Shown: positions 26,322 through 34,945 of the stretch, one piece after another | Numbering within the stretch: the stretch's first letter is position 1 | How the letters are laid out: each line of letters opens with the position of its first letter | Source of the DNA: Methylobacterium sp. DB0501 | GTDB lineage: Bacteria; Pseudomonadota; Alphaproteobacteria; Rhizobiales; Beijerinckiaceae | Assembly (NCBI RefSeq): GCF_011043735.1 | Contig: NZ_JAAKGV010000021.1 | Location: 1-64,000, forward strand | Reading direction: 5' to 3' | Length of the DNA stretch: 64,000 nucleotides | Made by a program: the position numbers and the translations under genes | Notes under the pieces: model-generated | The model's database searches: none | Seen by the model: only the letters and a program-made list of their open reading frames with translations | What the model was told of the DNA's origin: nothing

Positions 26322-27200
26322 ATGAAAATAGAAAAAACATTACATATTATTTCGATGATGTCATTTCTTTCAAGCTTTGCGGCAACACCGCTGCTTGCAG
26401 CCGACAAAGACTCCGGAAGGATTGTCAAATCGGACGGGATCGAAATCGAGATTTTCGAGTTCGGCACAGGCCCCGAAACCCTTATCATGGCGGCAGGTAA
26501 CGGCCGGCCCGCGGCGCAGCTTAGCGAACTCGCCAGAGGCATTGCTGCGAACGGATCGCGAGTCATTACGTATAATTATCGGTCATTAGGGGCAAGCACC
26601 GGACCGATTAACGAACTCACTCTCCACGACTACGCCAATGACTTGTGGCGGATCGCCGATGCTCTGGGCGCTGGTAAAGTCCATCTCGCCGGTAAAACCT
26701 ACGGAAATCGCGTTGTTCGCGCAGCATCACAGGGCAGACCGGACCGTGTTCTCAGCGTGATTTTGATAGGGGCTGGCGGAGAACAATTACCATCTGCAGA
26801 GACACTGAAGTTGTATGAAAGATATATCGATCCCAACACTCCAAAGAACGAGTGGCTGAAACTTCAGGGCCAACTGATGTATGCGCCCGGTAACGAACAT
26901 CTGGCCGCATTGGACGCGGAGCAAGGCGAATATCCCATCCTTGCCGCGGCTCAAGTCAAAGCAAGCGACGCCACCCCGAAGGAAGAATGGGCGAGCGGCG
27001 GCACAGCCCCCATGCTGGTCATGACCTGCCTTCTCGACGTTGTCGCAGTGCCAGAAAGCGCACTCAGCGTAGCGAAATCGAGACCCAACGCCTGGCTCGT
27101 AGGATTGCCGGGCTGCGGTCATAATATGCTCAATGAACGCAGCGAAGATCTGGTACGAATTATTTCGGAATTTATTGCGAAAGCGGTGAAGCATCGCTAG
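26322..27200 (+). CDS. Secreted alpha/beta-hydrolase-fold protein with Thr at the nucleophile position
   Basis: A 292-residue protein with a Sec signal (MKIEKTLHIISMMSFLSSFA...LLAADK) and an alpha/beta-hydrolase fold. The elbow reads GKTYGN (residues 124-129), so Thr126 replaces the usual Ser of GxSxG. The oxyanion region (IMAAGNGRPAAQ) and the catalytic-His region (LPGCGHNMLNERSEDLVRII) are present. The change may lower or alter the activity, or the protein may not be a hydrolase. The gene follows the second amidohydrolase by 16 bp with GGAGGG ahead of its start. Its composition is lower in G+C than the neighbours. Confidence 0.75.
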   Translation: MKIEKTLHIISMMSFLSSFAATPLLAADKDSGRIVKSDGIEIEIFEFGTGPETLIMAAGNGRPAAQLSELARGIAANGSRVITYNYRSLGASTGPINELTLHDYANDLWRIADALGAGKVHLAGKTYGNRVVRAASQGRPDRVLSVILIGAGGEQLPSAETLKLYERYIDPNTPKNEWLKLQGQLMYAPGNEHLAALDAEQGEYPILAAAQVKASDATPKEEWASGGTAPMLVMTCLLDVVAVPESALSVAKSRPNAWLVGLPGCGHNMLNERSEDLVRIISEFIAKAVKHR

Positions 27201-27527
27201 GATGTAGAGCGACAATCCCTCAATCTGACAAGACATCCTGATATTTATCGTACGACATGCAAAACTGGCATGTGCCCTGGCGCGATTGGGCCATTTCGGC
27301 GTTGTAGTGTCCCGCCTGGCAGGTGAAATCATAATGGTGTGGCCAGCAGGCCTCGGCGACCTGCGAGGAACCACCCCGCCCGGCTGCTCACTACCAACAG
27401 TCGCATCGCTAGATCGCCGCCTGCGCGAGCTGTGATCCATTGAGGTATATCAAACCTTACCGGTTGCGCCCGGTGTACCCCTCTCGCTTGCCCTTAAAAC
27501 ACACAACGAAGCGAGGAGTTCGGAACT
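27201..27527. other. Intergenic region upstream of the sulfatase gene
   Basis: The region mixes AT-rich and GC-rich patches and holds no reading frame I can support. A short imperfect dyad (ACATGC / GCATGT around 27255-27275) and a GC-rich block near 27310-27420, possibly debris of an insertion, are visible. A good ribosome-binding sequence GAGGAG lies just before the sulfatase start. Confidence 0.35.
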
Positions 27528-29945
27528 ATGAAACTCACGCCGCACCTCCTCGCGACTGCGCTTGGTACTTCGCTCGCTTTTGGGGCATCTGCTCAGCAGT
27601 CACAGCCTGTTGGGCCATACAAAGACTTTGATGGGATCATCAATCTCGATGTTCGTGATTCGAAATCCGATTGGGGGCCGTTCACACCGAAGAAGGCGCC
27701 CACAGGGGCGCCGAACATCCTGTTCGTGCTTTACGACGACACCGGGCTTGCCGCGTGGTCCACCTATGGCGGCCGCATCGCCATGCCCACGCTGGACAGG
27801 CTGGCACGAAACGGGATCACATACACGCAGTGGCACACGGCAGCGCTCTGTTCGCCGACCCGATCCACGCTGCTGACTGGGCGCAATCACACCCTGAACG
27901 GTATGGCTGCCATTACGGAAGGATCCAACGGCTTCCCAGGCTGGGCAGGTCGTATCCCGCCGCAGGCCGCCACGATCTCCCAGGTGCTTCAAGGCCACGG
28001 CTACAGCACATTCTGGCTCGGGAAGAACCACAACGTTCCGGAGCAGGACGTTGCCGCGGGCGGCGACCGGAGAACCTGGCCGCTCGGCCAGGGTTTCGAG
28101 CGGTACTATGGGTTCATCGGAGGTGAGACCAATCAGTGGTACCCCGACCTCGTCGAGGATAACCGATTCATCGAACCGCCGGCTTCTCCGGAGCACGGCT
28201 ATCATCTGTCCAAGGACCTTGCCGATCAGGCCATCAAGATGCTGCGCGATCAGCAGGCAACCAACCCTACCAAGCCTTGGTTCATGTTCTACAACCCCGG
28301 GGCAAACCACGCTCCTCATCACGCGCCGAAGGAATACATCGCCAAATACAAAGGTAAATTCGATGACGGCTACGAAGCTTACCGGAGCTGGGTGCTGGCG
28401 CGCATGATCGAGAAGGGCGTCCTGCCAGCGGATACGAAGCTGACGCCGATCAACCCGATGCCAGAGTCCCAGGCGAATCCCGTCGACGCGGTCCGCCCTT
28501 GGAACAGCCTTCATGCGGACGAGAAGAGGCTGTTTTCTCACATGGCAGAAGTCTTCGCCGGAATGTCGGAATATACCGACATCCAAATTGGCCGCGTACT
28601 CGATTATCTGGACAAAACGGGACAGATCGAGAACACGATGGTACTTTATGCGGCGGACAACGGAACCTCGGGCGAGGGCACGCCAAACGGCTCGGTCAAC
28701 GAGAACAAGTTCTTCAACGGCTACCCGGACGACCTCGCCGAGAACATGAAGTTGTTCGATAAGCTCGGTGGGCCCGACACGTACGGCCATTTCCCGACGG
28801 GCTGGGCAGTCGCGTTTTCGACGCCGTTTCAGATGTTCAAGCGCTACTCGCAGTACTCGGGGGGAACATCCGATCCGCTCGTCATATCCTGGCCGAAGGG
28901 CATCAAGGCACGTGGCGAAATACGTGATCAGTACCACCACTCCGTCGACATCGTGCCGACGATCCTCGACGTCGTAGGTATTGAGATGCCCAAGGTGTAC
29001 CGCGGCGTGGAGCAGTTTCCCCTGTCTGGCGTTTCGATGCGCTACACGTTCGATGCAAGCCCACACGCGCCCACGCAGAAGAAACGGCAATTCTACTCCA
29101 TGCTCGGCACTCGCGGGATGTGGCAGGATGGCTGGCTTGCCGCCGCCGTGCATGCCCCGTTCACCGGCAAGGGCCATTTCGACCAGGACAAGTGGCAGCT
29201 CTACCACGTCGATGAGGACCGGTCGGAGTCCATCGACTTGGCGGATCGTTATCCTGAGAAGCTGGAAACCCTCAAGAAGGCGTGGGACGAGGAAGCCCGA
29301 GCCAATCTGGCGTTACCGATCGATGACCGGAGTGCATCCGAACTTTTGCAAATCGAGCGCCCCTCGTCCGAGCCGGCCCGGGAACGCTACGTCTATTATC
29401 CGGACACGGCACCGGTGCCGGAAGGCGTTGCCGTGAACATTCGCAATCGCTCATACAAGATTCTTGCGAATGTCGAACTCACAGACGCGGACGCCGGCGG
29501 TGTGATCTTCGCTCACGGCTCAAGATTTGGGGGGCACGCCTTGTTCATCAAGGATCAGAAGCTTCACTACGTGTACAACTTCCTCGGCATCAAGCCCGAG
29601 CAGCAATTTGTCTCCAAGGGCGAGTTGAAGCCGGGGAAGTACACCCTCGGAATGGAGTTCACAAGGACAGGGGCCGGCCCGCACAAGGAATCGGTCGGCA
29701 CGATGAAGCTGTACGTCAACGATGACGTCGTCGCTGAAGGCCCAATGAAAACGCAGCCGGCCAAGTTCACCTTGTCTGGCGACGGGCTCTGCATCGGCTA
29801 CGACGGCGGCGATGCAGTCAGTGCCGAGTACAAGACGCCCGGCACCTTCCATGGCGGATCGATCAAAGGCGTCGGCGTCACAGTCGAGAAGGCGCCGTAC
29901 GAAGCGCTCGAAATGGAAGCACAACGGGCACTGATCGCCGACTAG
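27528..29945 (+). CDS. Secreted type I arylsulfatase (Cys-type)
   Basis: An 805-residue sulfatase that hydrolyses sulfate esters. Residues 1-22 are a Sec signal (MKLTPHLLATALGTSLAFGA). Metal-binding Asp70-Asp71 sit in ILFVLYDDTG. The sulfatase signature CSPTRSTLLTGR (108-119) has Cys108, the residue converted to formylglycine. Further metal and sulfate contacts are suggested by KPWFMFYNPGANHAPHH and VLYAADNGTSGEG. The C-terminal 200 residues form an extra beta-rich domain (from about 610). The next gene encodes the formylglycine-generating enzyme needed for Cys-type sulfatases. The substrate is unknown. Confidence 0.93.
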   Translation: MKLTPHLLATALGTSLAFGASAQQSQPVGPYKDFDGIINLDVRDSKSDWGPFTPKKAPTGAPNILFVLYDDTGLAAWSTYGGRIAMPTLDRLARNGITYTQWHTAALCSPTRSTLLTGRNHTLNGMAAITEGSNGFPGWAGRIPPQAATISQVLQGHGYSTFWLGKNHNVPEQDVAAGGDRRTWPLGQGFERYYGFIGGETNQWYPDLVEDNRFIEPPASPEHGYHLSKDLADQAIKMLRDQQATNPTKPWFMFYNPGANHAPHHAPKEYIAKYKGKFDDGYEAYRSWVLARMIEKGVLPADTKLTPINPMPESQANPVDAVRPWNSLHADEKRLFSHMAEVFAGMSEYTDIQIGRVLDYLDKTGQIENTMVLYAADNGTSGEGTPNGSVNENKFFNGYPDDLAENMKLFDKLGGPDTYGHFPTGWAVAFSTPFQMFKRYSQYSGGTSDPLVISWPKGIKARGEIRDQYHHSVDIVPTILDVVGIEMPKVYRGVEQFPLSGVSMRYTFDASPHAPTQKKRQFYSMLGTRGMWQDGWLAAAVHAPFTGKGHFDQDKWQLYHVDEDRSESIDLADRYPEKLETLKKAWDEEARANLALPIDDRSASELLQIERPSSEPARERYVYYPDTAPVPEGVAVNIRNRSYKILANVELTDADAGGVIFAHGSRFGGHALFIKDQKLHYVYNFLGIKPEQQFVSKGELKPGKYTLGMEFTRTGAGPHKESVGTMKLYVNDDVVAEGPMKTQPAKFTLSGDGLCIGYDGGDAVSAEYKTPGTFHGGSIKGVGVTVEKAPYEALEMEAQRALIAD

Positions 29946-30109
29946 CTCAATGATCAAGAAGTTGGGGCTGCCCCGCGCCGCCCTTAGGCTATGTCTCCAC
30001 GGAAACTGAAACTTCGGCAACTCGTTTTGATATCCAACTCGTCGATTTTCGTTTTCATAAATTGAAGCTCATCTTCGCTTCGCTGGATCATCGACTCGAG
30101 GGCTCGCCC

Positions 30110-31120
30110 ATGGATGCGGCAGACTTGGCCAACCCGGCGACGGAGACACGTCGCGGTCGCGATGGCCATACGGGAATGACCTGGATTCCGGGCGCTACCT
30201 TTCGCATGGGATCGGATCGGCACTACCGCGAGGAAAGTCCGGTCCATCGGGTTGCCGTCGATGGCTTCTGGATCGACCAGACGCCGGTCACCAACAGCCA
30301 GTTCCGCGCATTTGTGCGCGCGACCGGGCACGTGACGGTTGCGGAGCGGCGGCCCGACCCGAAAGACTATCCGGGCGCGCTGCCCCACCTGCTCTACGCC
30401 GGCTCGCTCGTGTTCACCCCGCCCGTTGGGCCGGTCGACCTGCAGTTCTGGGCCGCCTGGTGGACACTGGTGAAGGGCGCGGACTGGCGCCACCCGTACG
30501 GACCGAAGAGCGGCATTGCCGGGTTCGAAAACCATCCGGTCGTGCACGTGGCCTATCCGGACGCGCTTGCCTATGCGAGTTGGGCCGGAAAGGACCTGCC
30601 GACGGAGGCCGAGTGGGAGTTTGCCGCCCGTGGCGGCCTCGATGGTACGGACTACGCTTGGGGAGACGAGTTCACGCCCGGCGGACGACACATGGCCAAT
30701 ACCTGGCAAGGTCAGTTCCCATGGCAGAATCTGGCCGAGGACGGCTACGCGCGGACCTCACCGGTCAGAGCGTTCCCGCCGAACGGCTACGGCCTGTACG
30801 ATATGGTCGGCAACGTGTGGGAGTGGACGCGCGATTTCTACCGGGACAAGCATCCCGCGGACAGCGCGAGGCCCTGCTGCATCCCGACAAACCCTCGCGG
30901 CGGTCCGGAGGATCAGAGCTATGATCCGTGCCAACCCGAGACGCGGATCCCGCGCCGCGTGCTCAAGGGCGGCTCACATCTGTGTGCGCCCAACTATTGC
31001 CGTCGATATCGGCCCGCGGCGCGTTACCCGCAACCTATCGACACCTCGACCTGCCATGTCGGGTTCAGGTGCATCGTGCGGACCACCCCAAGTCCTGACA
31101 ACGAGGAATTCAGGAGATAA
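30110..31120 (+). CDS. Formylglycine-generating enzyme (sulfatase-modifying factor)
   Basis: An FGE-sulfatase-domain protein of about 336 residues that oxidises the active-site Cys of sulfatases to formylglycine. It shows the family opening TWIPGATFRMGSDRHYREE, PVHRVAVDGFWIDQTPVTNS, LPTEAEWEFAARGG and NVWEWTRDFY. The C-terminal catalytic block KGGSHLCAPNYCRRYRPAAR contains the two active Cys residues at the expected spacing. ATG at 30110 is used; a TTG 48 bases earlier is also possible. No signal peptide is seen, so it acts in the cytoplasm before sulfatase export. It lies 164 bp after the sulfatase gene and is the obvious partner. Confidence 0.93.
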   Translation: MDAADLANPATETRRGRDGHTGMTWIPGATFRMGSDRHYREESPVHRVAVDGFWIDQTPVTNSQFRAFVRATGHVTVAERRPDPKDYPGALPHLLYAGSLVFTPPVGPVDLQFWAAWWTLVKGADWRHPYGPKSGIAGFENHPVVHVAYPDALAYASWAGKDLPTEAEWEFAARGGLDGTDYAWGDEFTPGGRHMANTWQGQFPWQNLAEDGYARTSPVRAFPPNGYGLYDMVGNVWEWTRDFYRDKHPADSARPCCIPTNPRGGPEDQSYDPCQPETRIPRRVLKGGSHLCAPNYCRRYRPAARYPQPIDTSTCHVGFRCIVRTTPSPDNEEFRR

Positions 31121-31149
31121 TCCGGCTGGCCATTCAGGGGGGAGGTCTG

Positions 31150-31320
31150 TAGATGGTTCGGTCCGCAGGTGATCCGCCATCGAACAGCCGACGATCCGGC
31201 AGCTGAACGCATCGAGCACGATTGCCAGGTAGAGGAGCCCCGCGCTTGTCGGGATGTCGGCGACCCAGAGCCGGCCGGGTTCATCGGCCGCAAGGCTGCG
31301 GTCGACCAGGTCCGGCAGAA
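31150..31320 (-). pseudogene. IS3-family transposase fragment
   Basis: One minus-strand frame reads PDLVDRSLAADEPGRLWVAD, then IPTSAGLLYLAIVLDAFSCR and IVGCSMADHLRTEP. This is the part of an IS3 orfB around the first catalytic Asp (LWVAD). Both sides are lost; it breaks off next to the FGE gene. It resembles but does not match the element at 19-879. With the relic at 19733-20709 it brackets the amidohydrolase-sulfatase block. Confidence 0.7.
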
Positions 31321-31703
31321 CTCCGGTCTCACGCGCAAACCAGGCCGTCGCCTTTCAGCTTCAGCTACCGGTTCTCAAGCGAAGCCGCTGCTGGCTGAAC
31401 GGCGCCTGCTCTACAGTGGTGACGAACCGCGGCGCGGACGCCAGAACGAGCCCGGCGAAGCGGGCGGGTAGAGCGGGCATGGCGGTTTTGCTTGGCGTTT
31501 ACGCCATCAGCCTTTCCGTCACGCCCGCCTGGTCACCTCACCACGGCCGCAGCGCACCCAAATGATCAACTTGGAGTTGAGATCCTGGCGCATCAGTCCG
31601 TCGGCCCACCCTGAGTTCTTTGGCTTCGATCATCGATACCATAAAAAATCACTATAGAATATAGATATATTTCTGGCTATGAGTTGTAATCATGCAATTT
31701 GCG
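31321..31703. other. Intergenic region, no gene recognised
   Basis: It contains GC-rich debris up to about 31600 and then a markedly AT-rich tract at about 31640-31690, just beyond the end of the polyamine-type permease gene. No reading frame with family features, no clear hairpin and no intact repeat was seen. Part of it may be further decay of the IS3 fragment. Confidence 0.4.
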
Positions 31704-32531
31704 TCATTCATTCACATTTTTCGCCGACGCCGATCGGCCATGCAGCCAGTCAATGACCAAGAACATGGCGATCGCGAAGATCGTCAGGAGGGCGGCCATG
31801 GCGAGGATCGACGGATTGATCTGATCGCGGATGCCCGACCACATCTGGCGGGGGATCGTCCTCTGTTCGGTTCCGCCGATAAACAGGATGACGATGACCT
31901 CGTCGAAGGAGGTGGCGAAGGCGAAGACGGCACCGGTGGCGACGCCGGGTGCAATGAGCGGCAGCGTCACGCGCCGGAAGGTCTCGAGCGGCGGCGCTCC
32001 GAGGCTGGCGGCGGCCCGCACGAGATTCCAGTTGAACGACATCAGAGTGGCGGTGACGGTGATCACCACGAAGGGCGTGCCGAGCGCCGCGTGAGCCAGG
32101 ATGACGCCGGCATAGCTGTTGGTGAGGCCCAGCGGCGAGAAGACGAGGTAGAGGCTGACGGCAACAACGACGATCGGGATGATCATCGGCGAGATCAGGA
32201 GCGGCATGATGAAGCCGCGGAACGGGAAGGACGGCCGGCTGATGCCCATCGCCGCCGCCGTGCCGAGGATGGTCGCGATCGCCGTACTGGCGATGCCGAC
32301 GACGAAGCTGTTGACGATCGCCAGCCGCCAGTCCTCGGACGACACGAGTGCGGCGTACCAGCGGGTGCTGAAGCCCGACATCGGATAGGAGAAATAGGCG
32401 CTCTCGTTGAAGGAGAGCGGGATGACGATCAGCACCGGGGCGACGAGGAAGGCGAGGACGGCGGCCGAGAAGAGGCGCAGAACCGTCCGGCCGACGCGTT
32501 CCGTGAGCGTGATTGACTGCATGAGGGCCAC
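31704..32531 (-). CDS. Polyamine-type ABC importer permease (PotC-like)
   Basis: An inner-membrane permease of 275 residues with six hydrophobic segments and the binding-protein-dependent transport loop (VRAAASLGAPPLETFRRVTLP). The position as last gene and the short form fit the PotC-type partner. It begins one base before the end of the first permease gene. Substrate class is inferred from the operon: spermidine/putrescine-like compounds, opines or related amines. Confidence 0.88.
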   Translation of the reverse strand: MALMQSITLTERVGRTVLRLFSAAVLAFLVAPVLIVIPLSFNESAYFSYPMSGFSTRWYAALVSSEDWRLAIVNSFVVGIASTAIATILGTAAAMGISRPSFPFRGFIMPLLISPMIIPIVVVAVSLYLVFSPLGLTNSYAGVILAHAALGTPFVVITVTATLMSFNWNLVRAAASLGAPPLETFRRVTLPLIAPGVATGAVFAFATSFDEVIVILFIGGTEQRTIPRQMWSGIRDQINPSILAMAALLTIFAIAMFLVIDWLHGRSASAKNVNE

Positions 32532-33770
32532 CTATCCCAGCCGAAGCCGGTCGACGCCGACGAAGTGGTTGAAGACGAAGTAGACCGCGAGCGTCAGCAG
32601 CACGAGATAGACCGACAGCGCACCGGCCAGGCCCCAGTTCAGCTGGCGGTCCATCTGGAAGGCGATGAGCTGGCTGATCATCTCGTCGCCGCCGCCGCCG
32701 AGGAGGGCAGGGGTGATGTAGTAGCCGATGGCCAGCACGAAGACGAGGAACGTGCCCGTCCCGATGCCCGGCAGGGTCTGGGGCACGTAGACCCTGAGGA
32801 ATGCGACGGCGGGATGGGCGCCGAGCGACACCGCCGCCCGCTGATAGGTCGGCGAGATGCCCCGCATGACCGCGTAGTTCGCCAGGATCATGAAGGGCAG
32901 GAGCACGTGCGTCATGCCGACGAGGACGCCGGTGCGGTTGAACATCAGCGCCAGCGGCGCGGTCGTCAGGCCGGCCTGCGCGAGGAGCGCGTTGACGACG
33001 CCGTTCGGCTGGAGGAGCACGTACCAGGCGGTCGTGCGCACGAGCAGCGAGGTCCAGAACGGCACGATGACGAAGATCATCAGCCGATTGCTCTGGCGCG
33101 GCGGCAGCGTGGCGAGGAGGTAGGCGACGGGATAGCCGAGCAGGAGGCAGATCAGGGTGACCGAGCCGCTGATCAGGAAGGTGCGCGCGAAGGCCGCCTG
33201 ATAGATCCGCTGGTCGGGGGGCAGCTCCGCGAGGCCATGGGGCCCGGCCCTCAGGTCGACGGCCGCCAGCAGGTAGTCCGGGGTGACCCGGGCCGAGGCC
33301 CGCTGGATGAAGCGCCAGGTCTCCGTCTCCCCCCAGTGGCGGTCGATGTCGAGGAAGGCTTGCTCCACGGGGCCGGCGGCGGGATCGGGCAAGCGGCGCG
33401 CGGTCTTCAGGATCAGGCTGCGGAAGCCGGGCTCGTAATTGTTGAGCCGCCGGGCCGCCGAGACGAGGGTCCCATTCTGCTGTGCGGCGGCCATGTCGGC
33501 GGCCAGCGCCTCGAAGACGGGCGGCGGCGGGAGCGCCGCCCCGCTCCACCCGGCCAGGCCGGCCGAGACGCGCGGAAACGCCGCCGCCACGTCGTCGCTC
33601 TGGATGCTGCGCACGAGCAGGGCGCCGATCGGGTAGAGGAAGACCGCGACGAGGAAGACGAGGAGCGGCAGGGCGAAGGCCAGCGACCGCATCGCCTCGC
33701 TGCGCCGGGCGGCCCTGTAGGCGTCGCGGCCCGCCTGCGGCATCGATCTCACCTCGGAGCCTGCCGCCAT
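32532..33770 (-). CDS. Polyamine-type ABC importer permease (PotB-like) with long periplasmic loop
   Basis: An inner-membrane permease of about 412 residues. The first helix (LAFALPLLVFLVAVFLYPIG) is followed by a periplasmic segment of about 150 residues, and then by five further helices with the coupling loop YQRAAVSLGAHPAVAFLRVY. This long insertion between helices 1 and 2 marks a known PotB subgroup. ATG 33770 is used because AGGTG precedes it; a longer frame to 33833 is open. It follows the binding protein gene in the operon. Confidence 0.85.
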   Translation of the reverse strand: MAAGSEVRSMPQAGRDAYRAARRSEAMRSLAFALPLLVFLVAVFLYPIGALLVRSIQSDDVAAAFPRVSAGLAGWSGAALPPPPVFEALAADMAAAQQNGTLVSAARRLNNYEPGFRSLILKTARRLPDPAAGPVEQAFLDIDRHWGETETWRFIQRASARVTPDYLLAAVDLRAGPHGLAELPPDQRIYQAAFARTFLISGSVTLICLLLGYPVAYLLATLPPRQSNRLMIFVIVPFWTSLLVRTTAWYVLLQPNGVVNALLAQAGLTTAPLALMFNRTGVLVGMTHVLLPFMILANYAVMRGISPTYQRAAVSLGAHPAVAFLRVYVPQTLPGIGTGTFLVFVLAIGYYITPALLGGGGDEMISQLIAFQMDRQLNWGLAGALSVYLVLLTLAVYFVFNHFVGVDRLRLG

Positions 33771-33855
33771 CGCTCGCACCTCACCGATCGCCAAGACCGC
33801 ATCCTTTCCTTTGAAAGACGACGGGCGCCCCATGCCGGCCGGGGCGCCCCGCGCG

Positions 33856-34914
33856 TCACCGGCCGAGCCAGGTCATGAAGCGGCTGTTGATGCTGTCGTA
33901 TTTGTCGGCCCAGAACTCGGCGTCGATCTGAAGCGCGTTCTTGAAGTTGTCCGGCGCGGTCGGCATATCGGGCAGGACGGCCTTGTTCATCATCTCGACC
34001 GAGGACTTGCGCGGCGAGGCATAGGCGATGAAGTTCGAGAGCTTCCAGATATTATCCTTGGTGGAGGCATATTTGATGAAATTCTCCGCGAGCTCCTTGT
34101 CCTTGGCTCCGGTCGGGATACCCCACCACTCGTAGTCGTAGACCTGCCCGTCCCAGACGATGGCGAAGGGCTTGTTCTCCTTCTTCTGCGCGTCGTAGAT
34201 GCGGCCGTTATAGGCCATCGTCATCGCGACGGCGCCGTCGGCGAGGAGCTGCGGCGGCTGCGAGCCGGCCTCCCACCAGACGATCTGGTCCTTGATGGTG
34301 GAGAGCTTGTTCAGGGCACGCTTGATGCCGTCGTCGGTCGCCAGCACCTTGTAGACCTCGCCGGCCGGCACGCCGTCCGCCATCAGCGCCCATTCCAGGC
34401 TGACCTTCGGGCTCTTGCGCAGGCCCCGCTTACCCGGAAACTTCTGGGTGTCGAAGAAGTCGGCGATCGTCGTCGGCCGCGTCTGCATCTTGTTCGTGTC
34501 GTAGGCGAAGACGGTCGACCAGATCATGGAGGACACGGCGCAGGGCAGGATGGCGCCCTTGATGAAGTCCGACCGGTCGCCGAGGAGCGCCGGGTCCAGC
34601 TTCTGCAGGAGGCCTTCGTCGCAGCCGGTGATGGCGTCGTTGGTCTCGAGGTCGATGAGGTCCCAGGTCGTATTGCGGGCCTCGACCATGGCGCGCAGCT
34701 TGGCGACGCCGCCGTCGTATTGCTCGGTCGCGATCTTGACGCCCTGACTCGCCGCGAAGGGCTTGAACCAGGCCTTGTCGGCCGCCGCCTCGAAGGCTCC
34801 GCCGTAATCGACGATGTTGAGGGTCTTCTCCTGGGCGGCGGCCGGCATGGCCAGCAGGGCGCAGCCCACCGCCAGCAGGGCGGCCGCTCTCGACGCAGTT
34901 CGTCCGGCTCTCAT
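33856..34914 (-). CDS. Polyamine-type periplasmic binding protein (PotD-like)
   Basis: A solute-binding protein of about 352 residues with a Sec signal (MRAGRTASRAAALLAVGCAL...MPAAAQEK). The mature protein begins TLNIVDYGGAFEAAADKAWF and has DLIDLETNDAITGCDEGLLQ and VYDYEWWGIPTGAKDKELAE, typical of the spermidine/putrescine binding family. ATG at 34914 is supported by AGGGGAA upstream. The longer open frame upstream overlaps the ATPase gene and is a shadow. Ligand unknown. Confidence 0.88.
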   Translation of the reverse strand: MRAGRTASRAAALLAVGCALLAMPAAAQEKTLNIVDYGGAFEAAADKAWFKPFAASQGVKIATEQYDGGVAKLRAMVEARNTTWDLIDLETNDAITGCDEGLLQKLDPALLGDRSDFIKGAILPCAVSSMIWSTVFAYDTNKMQTRPTTIADFFDTQKFPGKRGLRKSPKVSLEWALMADGVPAGEVYKVLATDDGIKRALNKLSTIKDQIVWWEAGSQPPQLLADGAVAMTMAYNGRIYDAQKKENKPFAIVWDGQVYDYEWWGIPTGAKDKELAENFIKYASTKDNIWKLSNFIAYASPRKSSVEMMNKAVLPDMPTAPDNFKNALQIDAEFWADKYDSINSRFMTWLGR

Positions 34915-34945
34915 GATCGTTCCCCTGGGTGATGCGATGGAGGTT

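Noticed and set aside
27600..29207. 535-codon minus-strand frame inside the arylsulfatase
   Set aside because: The sulfatase on the plus strand has signature, signal and length of the family; the antisense frame has none.
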